Origin: Streptomyces prunicolor NBRC 13075
GTDB lineage: Bacteria; Actinomycetota; Actinomycetes; Streptomycetales; Streptomycetaceae
NCBI RefSeq assembly: GCF_000367365.1
Contig: NZ_BARF01000090.1
Location: 1-51,529, forward strand
DNA length: 51,529 nucleotides
Reading direction: 5' to 3'
Below, one piece after another: positions 25,567 through 38,209 of this stretch. Under the pieces are notes generated by a model that saw only the letters and a program-made list of their open reading frames with translations, did no database searches and was not told the DNA's origin. Position numbers and translations under genes: made by a program. How positions within the stretch are numbered: the stretch's first letter is position 1; each line of letters opens with the position of its first letter.

Positions 25567-27190
25567 GTTCCTTGTACTCCTCCGTCGTCGGCTTCGGGAT
25601 GCGGGCCTCGGATCCGAACATCGCCTTGGCGAGCCGGGCCCGTACCCGCTGCCCGCCCTTGACCTGCCGCTCTACGCCGTTCGCGTCGACGAGCGGGCCG
25701 ATCGCGTACGGCGGTTCCTGTTCGTGCTGGGTGAGCCTGAACCGCTCGCCGGGGGCGAGGGGTTCATGGACCTCGACGTACTCGCCGTGCGGCAGCATTT
25801 TGATGAGGCCGGACTCGCGGCCGTGCAACACCTTGTCCTTGTCCCGGCGTTGGAGCCCCAGGCAGACGCGTTTGGTGATCAGGAACGCGGCGACCGGCAT
25901 GAGGAAGAAGGAGACCCGTACGAACCAGGTGATCGCGTTGATCGATAGGTTCAGATGCATGGCCACGACGTCGTTGCCGCCGCCGATCAGCAGCACCGCG
26001 TACAGGCTGAGCCAGGCCACTCCGAGTCCGGTGCGCACAGGCATGTTGCGTGGCCGGTCCAGGATGTGGTGTTCGCGTTTGTCGCCGGTGATCCAGGCCT
26101 CGATGAACGGGTAGGCGCCGATGGCGGCGAGGATCAGCGGGAAGAGCGTGAAGGGGATGAAGACGCCCAACTCCAGTGTGTGGCCCCAGGCGTTGATCTC
26201 CCATCCCGGCATCACCCGGATCAGTCCCTCGGAGAAGCCGAGGTACCAGTCGGGCTGGGCGCCGGTCGTCACCAGGTCCGGCCGGTACGGTCCGAAGGCC
26301 CATACGGGGTTGATGCTGGCGATCCCGCCCATGATCGCGAGGACGCCGAAGACGAGGAAGAAGAAGCCGCCGGCCTTGGCCATGTAGACGGGCAGGAAGG
26401 GCATGCCGACCACGCTCTTCTGGTTCCGTCCGGCGCCGGGGTACTGCGTGTGCTTGTGGTAGAAGACCAGGATCAGGTGCGCGACCACCAGGCCCAGCAT
26501 GATCCCCGGCAGCAGCAGGACATGGATCGGGAAGAGCCGCGAGATGATGTCGTGCCCCGGGAACTCCCCGCCGAACAGGAACATCGACATGTACGTGCCG
26601 ACGATCGGCACGGACAGCATCGCGCCGTCCGCGAAGCGGATGCCGGTGCCGGACAGCAGGTCGTCGGGGAGCGAGTAGCCGGTCAGTCCGGTGAGGATGC
26701 CGAGGAACAACAGGGTCCAGCCGAACACCCAGTTGAGCTCGCGCGGCTTGCGGAACGCGCCGGTGAAGAACACCCGCATCATGTGGATGAGCATGCCGGC
26801 GATGAAGACGACGGCGGCCCAGTGGTGGATCTGCCGGATCAGCAGCCCGCCGCGCACGTCGAAGCTGATGTCGAGCGTGGACTCGAAGGCCCGGGTCATC
26901 GGGATGCCGTTCAACGGCGCGTACGAACCGTGGTAGATGACCTCGACGCCGCTGGGCTCGAAGAACAGGGTGAGATAGATGCCGGTGAGGATCAGGATGA
27001 GGAAGCTGTAGAGGCAGATCTCCCCCAGCATGAACGACCAGTGGTCCGGGAAGACCTTGCGCATATTGGACTTGGCGAGCGCGTACAGCCCGAGCCGCCC
27101 GTCCGCCCAGTCGGCGAGCTTCTCCCCTTTGCCGGCCTCGCTCGGCCGTCCGGTGCCCACCGCTCCGTTCACCGATCGTGTGCCGTCCAT
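25541..27190 (-). CDS. qcrB: Cytochrome bc1 complex cytochrome b subunit (orphan copy)
   Basis: This 549-residue integral membrane protein has the paired haem-ligand histidines in IRQIHHWAAVVFIAGMLIH and in FPIHVLLLPGIMLGLVVAH, the QUIN-site segment RPDLVTTGAQPDWYLG and the long actinobacterial C-terminal domain. It should oxidise menaquinol in the bc1-aa3 supercomplex. Normally qcrB lies in qcrC-qcrA-qcrB next to cytochrome oxidase genes. Here no such neighbour is present, so this is probably a second copy. GGGAGGG lies 10 bp upstream of the ATG. Confidence 0.93.
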   Translation of the reverse strand: MDGTRSVNGAVGTGRPSEAGKGEKLADWADGRLGLYALAKSNMRKVFPDHWSFMLGEICLYSFLILILTGIYLTLFFEPSGVEVIYHGSYAPLNGIPMTRAFESTLDISFDVRGGLLIRQIHHWAAVVFIAGMLIHMMRVFFTGAFRKPRELNWVFGWTLLFLGILTGLTGYSLPDDLLSGTGIRFADGAMLSVPIVGTYMSMFLFGGEFPGHDIISRLFPIHVLLLPGIMLGLVVAHLILVFYHKHTQYPGAGRNQKSVVGMPFLPVYMAKAGGFFFLVFGVLAIMGGIASINPVWAFGPYRPDLVTTGAQPDWYLGFSEGLIRVMPGWEINAWGHTLELGVFIPFTLFPLILAAIGAYPFIEAWITGDKREHHILDRPRNMPVRTGLGVAWLSLYAVLLIGGGNDVVAMHLNLSINAITWFVRVSFFLMPVAAFLITKRVCLGLQRRDKDKVLHGRESGLIKMLPHGEYVEVHEPLAPGERFRLTQHEQEPPYAIGPLVDANGVERQVKGGQRVRARLAKAMFGSEARIPKPTTEEYKELTSGDHQH

Positions 27191-27243
27191 ACGCTGGCCG
27201 CCCTCCCCGTCGGATCACCCCACAGGGTGCCACGAGGTCCGGG

Positions 27244-27813
27244 CTAAGCCAACGGTGCGTCAGCAGGCAATGACAGCCCGATCGCGGCGGTACGACCCCG
27301 GGCGTGCAGCACCGCGTCCTCGGCGCCCAACTGCACGGCGTCGTAAGGCCCGAGGGTCAACCCGGCCACTTCGGCAGCCCCGTCGAGCGCCACGACCAGA
27401 GCACCCCCGCCCAGCCGCAACCGCCCCCGCACGACAGCCACCGTAGGAACAACAGCCGTAGAGACCGCGCCCCGGCGCCACATGACGTTGAGGTTGACGA
27501 CAGGACCGTCCAGCAACCTGCAGTCGGTCGGTACGTCACCCCTGAAGTCCCGTGGTTCGTAACGAGTGTTGACCAGCCACCGTTCGCCACCCACCGTCAG
27601 ATCCATGCCCGCGCCCTCGACGACGGTGAGGGTCCGGTCGACGTCCGGGAAGGCCGAGAACGGCCCGTCCGCGCCGACCTCGGCCAGGCTCACCCGCCAC
27701 GCGAAGTCGTCCATGCCCGCCCCCTCGGGCCAGGCGGCGATCTCCCGCGTCACACCGCCACCGTTCTTCCAGGGCACGGCAGTTCGCGCCGAGGCGGGCA
27801 GGAACTGGATCAC
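27244..27813 (-). CDS. HutD/Ves-family cupin protein
   Basis: This 189-residue protein matches the HutD family: PWKNGGGVTREIAAWPEGA, WRVSLAEVGADGPFSAFPDVDRTLTVVEGAG and LNVMWRRG. The family has a bicupin fold and is linked to histidine utilisation in some bacteria, but no hut genes are here. The function is unknown. The start is GTG 27813, overlapping the stop of the VWA gene (GTGA), with GGGGG upstream, which argues for translational coupling. Confidence 0.88.
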   Translation of the reverse strand: MIQFLPASARTAVPWKNGGGVTREIAAWPEGAGMDDFAWRVSLAEVGADGPFSAFPDVDRTLTVVEGAGMDLTVGGERWLVNTRYEPRDFRGDVPTDCRLLDGPVVNLNVMWRRGAVSTAVVPTVAVVRGRLRLGGGALVVALDGAAEVAGLTLGPYDAVQLGAEDAVLHARGRTAAIGLSLPADAPLA

Positions 27814-28529
27814 TGGACGATCCCCCGCTCCTGGGCGGCCGCGAGCCACTGCGGGAACTCGCCCATCAGCCGGTCGTACAGCTCGTCGTCGGACATCTTC
27901 CGGGGATCCGAACCGGCCGGGAAGAAGCCTGCGTTGTCGATCACCCGCTTCTGCGGCACCGCCAACTCGTCCAGCCTGCGCAGGAATTCGAACTGCTTAC
28001 TCCGCGCCTTGCCGAATCCGACGAACTGCCAGAACAGCGGAAGCCTCGCCGCCTTGCACAAGTACCGTTCCGCGGCGGCCTTGTTGCTGGGGCCGCCGTC
28101 GGTCTGGAAGACGACGAAGGCCGGGTCCTTCGCGCCACTGTCGAGGTAGTGGTCGATGACGGCATCCATGGCCAGGTGGTAGCTGGTCTGCCCCATGTGC
28201 CCGAGCCCGGAGACGATCCGCTCGATCCGCCCCTGGTGGTCGTCCAGGGCGATGTCCGTGACGGCGTCGATGTCCGTCGAGAAGAAGACGACCGGCACAG
28301 TCCCGTCGTCGTCCAGGTGCGCCGACAGCCCGAGCACCCGGTCCGCGAGCGCCTGCACACTGCCGTTCTTGTAATACGGCCTCATGGACCCCGAATAGTC
28401 GACCACGAGATAGACGGCCGCCCGCTGCCCGTCCAGCCCGTGCTTGCGCAGCGAGACCCCGGCGCTCTTGTACAGGCTGACCAGCGCGGGTGCGGTCTCC
28501 TCGACCTTGCTGAGCGAGATCGCGGCCAC
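27810..28529 (-). CDS. VWA-domain protein, TerF/TerY-like
   Basis: This 239-residue protein is nearly all a von Willebrand A domain. A perfect MIDAS DYSGS (44-48) lies in VYLVVDYSGSMRPYYKNG, with the MIDAS threonine in GHMGQTSYHLAM and VFQTDGGPSN later. It resembles the C-terminal domain of tellurium-resistance TerF proteins, which often occur alone in streptomycetes. No other ter genes are present. It is coupled to the hutD-like gene. Confidence 0.88.
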   Translation of the reverse strand: MAAISLSKVEETAPALVSLYKSAGVSLRKHGLDGQRAAVYLVVDYSGSMRPYYKNGSVQALADRVLGLSAHLDDDGTVPVVFFSTDIDAVTDIALDDHQGRIERIVSGLGHMGQTSYHLAMDAVIDHYLDSGAKDPAFVVFQTDGGPSNKAAAERYLCKAARLPLFWQFVGFGKARSKQFEFLRRLDELAVPQKRVIDNAGFFPAGSDPRKMSDDELYDRLMGEFPQWLAAAQERGIVQ

Positions 28530-28644
28530 AGGGGCTCCCTTCGGATCAAGGCGAAAAGGCAGAGATTACGCCACGACGGTGCCACGAGAGCAATGTCCTC
28601 CCAAGCCCGGAATAACGGACGTAACCGCCCCTACGCTGGAGCCC

Positions 28645-29481
28645 ATGAAACGCGTCGGCGTCCTGATCCTCGCCGCCGTACCCGTCGTCCTCGCAGCGAC
28701 GGCCTACGGCTCCTCTCCCACCGCCCATGACGACCCGCGGCCCGGGCCCCCGTCGGCCGCGTCGCAGCGGAGAGCACCCGAGGGACTGGCTGCGCCGACC
28801 ATGAAGAACCTCGCGCAGAAGCTCGTCGCCAGCGCCGAGAACTCCACCCTCGACTGGCACAGCGCGTACGCCTACGTCCAGGACATCGGTGACGGACAGG
28901 GCTACACCGCGGGCATCATCGGCTTCTGCACCGGCACCCACGACCTGCTCGTCCTGGTCGAGCACTACACCGCGGCCCACCCCGACAACGGCCTCGCCCG
29001 CTACCTCCCCGCCCTGCGCAAGGTCGACGGCACGGCCTCCCACGCGGGCCTGGACCCCGGCTTCCCGGCCGCCTGGCGCACCGAGGCGAAGGTCCCGGCC
29101 TTCCAGGCGGCGCAGGACGCGGAGCGCGACCGCATCTACTTCGACCCGGCGGTCAGCACCGCCAAGCGCGACGGCCTGGGCCTGCTCGGCCAGTTCATCT
29201 ACTACGACGCGATCGTCTTCCACGGCCCGGGCACGGACGGCTTCTACGGCATCCGGGAGCGCGCGATGCGGCAGGCCAAGACCCCGGCCGAAGGCGGCTC
29301 CGAGAAGGCCTACTTGAGCGCCTTCCTCGACGTCCGGCGCGCCACGATGCGGGCCGAGCATCCCGGCATCGACACCTCCCGCATCGACACGGCCCAGCGG
29401 AAGTTCCTGAAGGAGGGGAACCTGGAGCTGCGGACGCCGTTGGTGTGGAAGGTGTACGGGGAGACGTACAAGGTGCCGTAG
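28645..29481 (+). CDS. Secreted chitosanase, glycoside hydrolase family 46
   Basis: This 278-residue protein has a signal peptide (MKRVGVLILAAVPVVLAATA) and a Pro/Arg-rich linker, then a GH46 domain very similar to the Streptomyces N174 chitosanase: AENSTLDWHSAYAYVQDIGDGQGYT. The catalytic pair is E65 and D83, with the same 18-residue spacing as E22/D40 of N174. It hydrolyses chitosan outside the cell. GGAG lies close upstream of the ATG. Two hairpins follow the stop, the second with a T-run. Confidence 0.95.
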   Translation: MKRVGVLILAAVPVVLAATAYGSSPTAHDDPRPGPPSAASQRRAPEGLAAPTMKNLAQKLVASAENSTLDWHSAYAYVQDIGDGQGYTAGIIGFCTGTHDLLVLVEHYTAAHPDNGLARYLPALRKVDGTASHAGLDPGFPAAWRTEAKVPAFQAAQDAERDRIYFDPAVSTAKRDGLGLLGQFIYYDAIVFHGPGTDGFYGIRERAMRQAKTPAEGGSEKAYLSAFLDVRRATMRAEHPGIDTSRIDTAQRKFLKEGNLELRTPLVWKVYGETYKVP

Positions 29482-29560
29482 GGGGGGCGGGAGTTGGGCC
29501 CGAACATGCGGCGGCGCCTGCCGGGTCCGGTCGGGGACAAGGCAAGCGCCGTCGGGGGGT

Positions 29561-29578
29561 CTGAGGGTCTCCCCTCAG
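29561..29578. terminator. Hairpin downstream of the chitosanase gene
   Basis: CTGAGGG-TCTC-CCCTCAG is a perfect 7-bp stem with a 4-nt loop, about 80 bp past the chitosanase stop and between convergent genes. Confidence 0.6.
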
Positions 29579-29586
29579 ATGACCCG

Positions 29587-29615
29587 CCCGTACGCCTTTG
29601 TACGGGACGTCTTTT
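29587..29615 (+). terminator. Rho-independent-like terminator of the chitosanase gene
   Basis: CCCGTAC-GCCTTT-GTACGGG is a perfect 7-bp stem (29587-29606) followed on the plus strand by ACGTCTTTT, so it looks like an intrinsic terminator for rightward transcription. Confidence 0.65.
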
Positions 29616-29618
29616 GAT

Positions 29619-29663
29619 GAACCGTCAGACGGCGAACCGTCGGACCATGAACCGTCAGACCAT
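29619..29663. repeat. Three 15-bp direct repeats across the gltD stop codon
   Basis: The units GAACCGTCAGACGGC, GAACCGTCGGACCAT and GAACCGTCAGACCAT are contiguous. The third contains the gltD stop (29655-29657) and the other two lie downstream of it, so the gene's 3' end has been tandemly copied outward. Confidence 0.88.
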
Positions 29664-31110
29664 CAACGCCCGGTCCGTCGGCCGGATCGGCGCCGGCAGT
29701 TCGCTCGCGCCGGTCAGGAAGCGGTCGACGCCGCGCGCGGCCGAGCGGCCCTCCGCGATCGCCCACACGATGAGGGACTGGCCGCGGCCCGCGTCACCGG
29801 CGACGAACACGCCGGGGACGTTGGTCTGGAAGTCGGCGTCGCGGGCGATGTTGCCGCGCTCGTCGAGGCCCAGGGCGAACTGGTCGATGAGGCCGTTCTG
29901 GCGGTCGGGGCCGGTGAACCCCATGGCCAGCGTGACCAGTTGGGCCGGGATCCTGCGCTCGGTGCCCGGCTTCTGGGTCAGCTTGCCCTCGACGAACTCG
30001 ACCTCGACGAGGTGCAGCCACTGGACGTTGCCGTCCTCGTCGCCCTCGAAGTGGGTGGTGTTGACGGAGTAGACCCGCTCACCGCCCTCCTCGTGCGCGG
30101 AGGTCACCTTGTAGAGCATCGGGAAGGTCGGCCAGGGCTGCGCGACCGCGTTCCGCTCGTCGCCCGGCCGGGGCATGATCTCCAACTGCGTGACGGAGGC
30201 GGCCCCTTGGCGGTGTGCCGTACCGACACAGTCCGCGCCGGTGTCGCCGCCGCCGATGACGACGACGTGCTTGCCCTCGGCCGAGATCGGGGCGGTGACG
30301 TAGTCGCCTTCCTGGACCTTGTTGGACAGGGGCAGGTACTCCATCGCCTGGTAGACGCCGGTCAACTCCCGTCCGGGGACGGGGAGATCACGCGCGGTGG
30401 TGGAGCCGGCGGCGATGACGACCGCGTCGTAGCGCTTGCGCAGGTCGGTGGCCTTGAGGTCGATGCCGATCTCGATGCCGGTGCGGAAGCGGGTGCCCTC
30501 CGCGCGCATCTGCTCGATACGGCGGTTGATGTGCCGCTTCTCCATCTTGAACTCGGGGATGCCGTACCGGAGAAGGCCGCCGATGCGGTCCGCGCGCTCG
30601 TAGACGGCGACGGTGTGGCCGGCCCGCGTGAGCTGCTGGGCGGCGGCAAGGCCCGCCGGGCCCGAGCCGATGACCGCGACGGTCTTGCCGGAGAGGCGCT
30701 CGGGGGCCTGCGGGGCGACATCGCCCGTCTCCCACGCCTTGTCGATGATGGAGACCTCGACGTTCTTGATGGTGACCGGCGGCTGGTTGATGCCCAGCAC
30801 ACAGGCCGCCTCGCACGGCGCGGGGCACAACCGCCCGGTGAATTCAGGGAAGTTGTTCGTCGCGTGCAGACGCTCCGACGCGGCCGTCCAGTCCTCGCGG
30901 TAGGCGTAGTCGTTCCACTCGGGGATGAGGTTCCCCAGCGGACAGCCGTTGTGGCAGAACGGGATGCCGCAGTCCATGCACCGGCCGGCCTGCTTGCCGA
31001 TGATCGGCAGCAGCGAACCGGGGACGTAGACCTCGTTCCAGTCCTTCAGACGGACGTCCACGGGGCGGGACTTGGCGACCTCGCGCCCGTGGTTCAGAAA
31101 GCCCTTCGGG

Positions 31111-31118
<8 letters not shown>
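29655..31118 (-). CDS. gltD: Glutamate synthase [NADPH] small subunit
   Basis: This 487-residue GltD supplies electrons from NADPH to the large subunit. It has the N-terminal cysteine cluster CMDCGIPFCHNGCPLGN and CPAPCEAAC for 4Fe-4S centres, the FAD motif GSGPAGLAAAQQL and the NADPH motif GGGDTGADCVG. With GltB it makes two glutamates from glutamine and 2-oxoglutarate. The ATG overlaps the gltB stop by 8 bp (ATGGCTGA), so the subunits are coupled. The last codons lie in a 15-bp repeat array. Confidence 0.97.
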
Positions 31119-35706
<4,588 letters not shown>

Positions 35707-35790
35707 CGGCTCTCCCGTCGTCGTCGTGGCATATGCATGGGCATAGGGACGACGTTGGCCCTCTGCGGGTAAGCGCAAAATTTCGTGCAG

Positions 35791-35806
35791 GTTACATGAT
35801 GGAACG
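35791..35806. promoter_or_regulatory. Possible GlnR-type half site upstream of gltB
   Basis: GTTAC-n6-GAACG resembles one half of the GlnR box (GTnAC-n6-GAAAC), 85-100 bp upstream of the gltB start. The second half is not convincing, so this is a weak call. Confidence 0.25.
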
Positions 35807-36037
35807 GTTCTCGGGAACCGGATACTCCGTTCCAACATGCGGACGCCACGGGGTCGCGGCGGTGCACCGCACAAGCGGTGGAGGTGAAGGGGACCAAAGC
35901 GGACAGATCGATGTCCGTCGGTCCATGGCAGAGGGAGCGTCGTAGCCCATCCCGCGGGTGCGCCGCGAGCGTCATTGCCCACAGCGCTTACGGCTCATGC
36001 CCAGTGGTTAAGCGTTCGAAACCAGCGAGTAACGGCT

Positions 36038-36061
36038 ACTTATGCGACCCAGCGCATAAGT
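36038..36061. promoter_or_regulatory. Perfect 9-bp inverted repeat near the VIT1-like gene end
   Basis: ACTTATGCG, ACCCAG and CGCATAAGT form a perfect 9-bp palindrome with a 6-nt centre, 11 bp beyond the VIT1-like stop. It is unusually AT-rich. It may be that gene's terminator hairpin (no T-run is seen) or an operator of gltB. Confidence 0.5.
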
Positions 36062-36071
36062 GCGCGTCGAG

Positions 36072-36803
36072 CTATCCTACGACCGTTCCGAACAAGGTGC
36101 CCAGGGCGTACGTCACACCGGCCGCCGCACCCCCCAGCGCGAGCTGCCGCAGCCCGCTGAACCACCAGGTCCGCGCGGTCACCCGGGCCACCACGGCACC
36201 GCACCCGAACAGCCCGACGAACGCGAGCATCAGCGCCGGCCACAGCGCGGTCGCCCCGAGCAGGAACGGCAGCACGGGAAGCAGCGCACCCAGCGCGAAC
36301 GCCCCGAAGGACGAGACGGCGGCGAGGAGCGGCGAGGGCAGATCACCGGGGTCGATCCCCAGCTCCTCCCGGGCATGTATCTCCAGAGCCTGCTCGGGAT
36401 CGCGCGAAAGCTGCCGGGCGACTTCACGGGCGAGCGCGGGCTCGACCCCGCGGGACACATACAGAGAGGCGAGCTCCCCTTCCTCGTCCTCCGGGTGCTT
36501 GCGCAGCTCGCGCCGCTCGACCTCCAACTCGGCCTCGACCAGCTCGCGCTGGGAGGCGACGGAGGTGTACTCGCCGGCCGCCATGGAGAAGGCACCGGCG
36601 GCGAGCCCGGCCAGCCCGGTGATGACGACGGTCTGATGACTGACGGCGCCGCCGACGACACCGGTCATCAGGGCGAGGTTGGAGACGAGACCGTCCATGG
36701 CGCCGAACACGGCGGGGCGCAGCCAACCGCCGTTCACATCACGGTGGGTGTGATTGTCGCGGTGCGCCTCATGGAGCGTCGCTTCGGTCTCGATGATGGC
36801 CAT
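36072..36803 (-). CDS. VIT1/CCC1-family iron/manganese transporter
   Basis: This 243-residue membrane protein has GAMDGLVSNLALMTGVVGG and SMAAGEYTSVASQRELVEAE, the hallmarks of the CCC1/VIT1 family, followed by a cytoplasmic Glu-rich metal-binding helical region (about residues 85-150) and three C-terminal membrane helices. The N-terminus is His-rich (HEAHRDNHTHRD). It likely moves Fe2+ or Mn2+ out of the cytosol. GGGGGA lies 8 bp upstream. A probable DmdR/IdeR iron box lies 54-72 bp upstream of the start. Confidence 0.92.
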   Translation of the reverse strand: MAIIETEATLHEAHRDNHTHRDVNGGWLRPAVFGAMDGLVSNLALMTGVVGGAVSHQTVVITGLAGLAAGAFSMAAGEYTSVASQRELVEAELEVERRELRKHPEDEEGELASLYVSRGVEPALAREVARQLSRDPEQALEIHAREELGIDPGDLPSPLLAAVSSFGAFALGALLPVLPFLLGATALWPALMLAFVGLFGCGAVVARVTARTWWFSGLRQLALGGAAAGVTYALGTLFGTVVG

Positions 36804-36831
36804 GCGGTGATCCCCCTGGAGGCTGAGAGTC

Positions 36832-36875
36832 AGCTGACGGATAGCTGACAGGCAGCTAAGGCGAGGCTAACTTTA
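36832..36875. repeat. Four 11-bp direct repeats upstream of the VIT1-like gene
   Basis: The units AGCTGACGGAT, AGCTGACAGGC, AGCTAAGGCGA and GGCTAACTTTA are contiguous, one per helical turn, so a bound protein would meet the same face of DNA each time. The last two overlap the iron-box match. Confidence 0.7.
36857..36875. promoter_or_regulatory. Probable DmdR/IdeR iron box
   Basis: TAAGGCGAGGCTAACTTTA matches the iron-box consensus TTAGGTTAGGCTAACCTAA at 14 of 19 positions, including the central AGGCTAAC. It lies 54 bp upstream of the VIT1-like start, consistent with iron control of a metal exporter. Confidence 0.6.
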
Positions 36876-37040
36876 GACATGTTCCACTCTTCGACAACAC
36901 TCAACATACGCCTTTCATTTCCCGCCCTCCAGCAAGGAAAGGCTGCGCTAACCTGCACCTTTACCCTCGAACGCTCATCCGTGCGGTTCGCCAATCAAAT
37001 GTCGACCGGGTGACGCTGCACTCCGTCAGGCTCTGCCGAA

Positions 37041-37117
37041 GGCCTCCCGTGGGACAAATCCGCAAAGGGTTCCGCGCCCTGAGGCGCTCTGAGGGAACCC
37101 CGTAGGAGAGGCCGCGT
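37041..37117 (+). promoter_or_regulatory. Structured leader of the ADP-ribosylglycohydrolase operon with sequestered ribosome site
   Basis: GGCCTC (37041-37046) pairs with GAGGCC (37108-37113), which overlaps the AGGAGAGG ribosome site (37104-37111). Inside, GGGTTCC (37067-37073) pairs with GGAACCC (37094-37100) and GCGCC (37074-37078) with GGCGC (37083-37087). This layout could control translation initiation. I do not recognise a known riboswitch class. Confidence 0.5.
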
Positions 37118-38209
37118 ATGGCATCGATCGCCTGCATTCCCCCGGTCCCGGCGCCCAAGAACGCCACCGAACTCCGCGAACGAGCGCGCGGCGCGCTGCT
37201 CGGCCTGGCGGTAGGGGACGCCCTCGGGGCACCAGCGGAAAACATGAAGCCTTCGGAGATCCGCGCCCGCTGGGGCCGCATCACGGGCTACGTCGCGGAG
37301 AACCCGGCCGGCACGGACGACACGGAGTACGCGATCTTTTCGGGCCTCCTCCTGGCCCGCCACGGCTCGGCGCTCACGCCGACCCACGTGGAGGCGGCCT
37401 GGCACGAGTGGATCGCGGACCGCGACGAGGGCCCGTTCCGGGGAGCGGGCTTCAGCGAACGCGGCACCCTGGAGAACCTCCGCCGGGGCCTGGCCGCCCC
37501 CATCTCGGCACAACACCGCCACGCCTGGAGCGACGGCCTGGCGATGCGCGCGGCCCCCTTCGGCGTCTTCGCGGCGGGCCGCCCGGCGGAAGCGGCCCGT
37601 CTCGTCGCGATCGACGGTTCGGTGAGCCACGAGGGCGAGGGCATCTACGGCGGCCAGGCGGTCGCGGCGGGTGTGGCGGCGGCGATGGCGGGAGCGCCGA
37701 CGATCGCGGTGGTGGCATCAGCCCTGGCGGTAGTCCCGGACGACTCCTGGACGGCCCGCTCCCTACGCCGAGCGGTGGCGGTGGCCCACCGAGGCGAACG
37801 AGCGGTCCGCTCCGCGGTGGTCATCGGCGGCTACCCGTGGACCGACCTGGCCCCCGAGGCGGTGGCGCTGGCCTTCGGCGCATACGCGGCGGCGGACGGC
37901 GACTTCGTGGAGTCGGTCCTCACCGCGGTGAACATGGGGCGGGATGCGGATACGACGGCTGCGGTGGCGGGGGCGTTGGCGGGCGCGACCCGGGGCGCGT
38001 CGTCGATCCCGCCCGACTGGGCGTCGGCGATCGGTCCCGCGCGGGGGAGTTGCCTGCCGGCGATGGCTGGTCATCATGTGCTGGATATCGCGGAGTTGCT
38101 GGTTCCGGGGGAGGGCGGGAAGTGGGGCACGGGGGGCGTGGTCCGACGGGCTCAACGGGAGCAGCGGGAGTACGTACTGGCTGCGGATGAGGACGAGGTG
38201 CAGCTGTGA
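37118..38209 (+). CDS. ADP-ribosylglycohydrolase-family protein 1
   Basis: This 363-residue DraG-like hydrolase has GALLGLAVGDALGAPAEN, the N-terminal metal motif TDDT (66-69) and the C-terminal motif GRDADT (274-279), so both Mg2+-binding halves are present. The family removes ADP-ribose from proteins, nucleic acids or small molecules; the substrate here is unknown. It is the first gene of a seven-gene operon, preceded by a folded leader and AGGAGAGG. The stop overlaps the GTG of the next gene (GTGA). Confidence 0.92.
   Translation: MASIACIPPVPAPKNATELRERARGALLGLAVGDALGAPAENMKPSEIRARWGRITGYVAENPAGTDDTEYAIFSGLLLARHGSALTPTHVEAAWHEWIADRDEGPFRGAGFSERGTLENLRRGLAAPISAQHRHAWSDGLAMRAAPFGVFAAGRPAEAARLVAIDGSVSHEGEGIYGGQAVAAGVAAAMAGAPTIAVVASALAVVPDDSWTARSLRRAVAVAHRGERAVRSAVVIGGYPWTDLAPEAVALAFGAYAAADGDFVESVLTAVNMGRDADTTAAVAGALAGATRGASSIPPDWASAIGPARGSCLPAMAGHHVLDIAELLVPGEGGKWGTGGVVRRAQREQREYVLAADEDEVQL

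Larger units (their letters stand above)
35707..36071. other. Gene-free region between gltB and the VIT1-like gene
   Basis: This 365-bp region holds the gltB promoter on the minus strand. Visible features are an AT-rich core (GCAAAATTTC), a GTTAC-n6-GAACG element, a GGTTC-TCGG-GAACC mini-hairpin (35806-35819) and a perfect 9-bp inverted repeat at 36038-36061. I see no coding potential. Confidence 0.6.
36804..37117. other. Divergent control region between the VIT1-like gene and the ADP-ribosylglycohydrolase operon
   Basis: This 314-bp gene-free region has, from left to right, four 11-bp direct repeats with an iron-box match, an AT-richer stretch around 36880-36930 likely to hold the promoters, a second GCTAACCT half-box (36947-36954), and a leader with strong predicted RNA stems just before the first operon gene. 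Confidence 0.7.

Noticed and set aside
28530..28644. Chitosan-responsive operator upstream of the chitosanase gene
   Set aside because: I searched for a palindrome in this gap and found none convincing.
36001..36035. tRNA-like fragment (AGTGGTTAAG followed by GTTCGAAACC)
   Set aside because: D-loop and T-loop look-alikes are too close together and no acceptor or anticodon stem can be formed.
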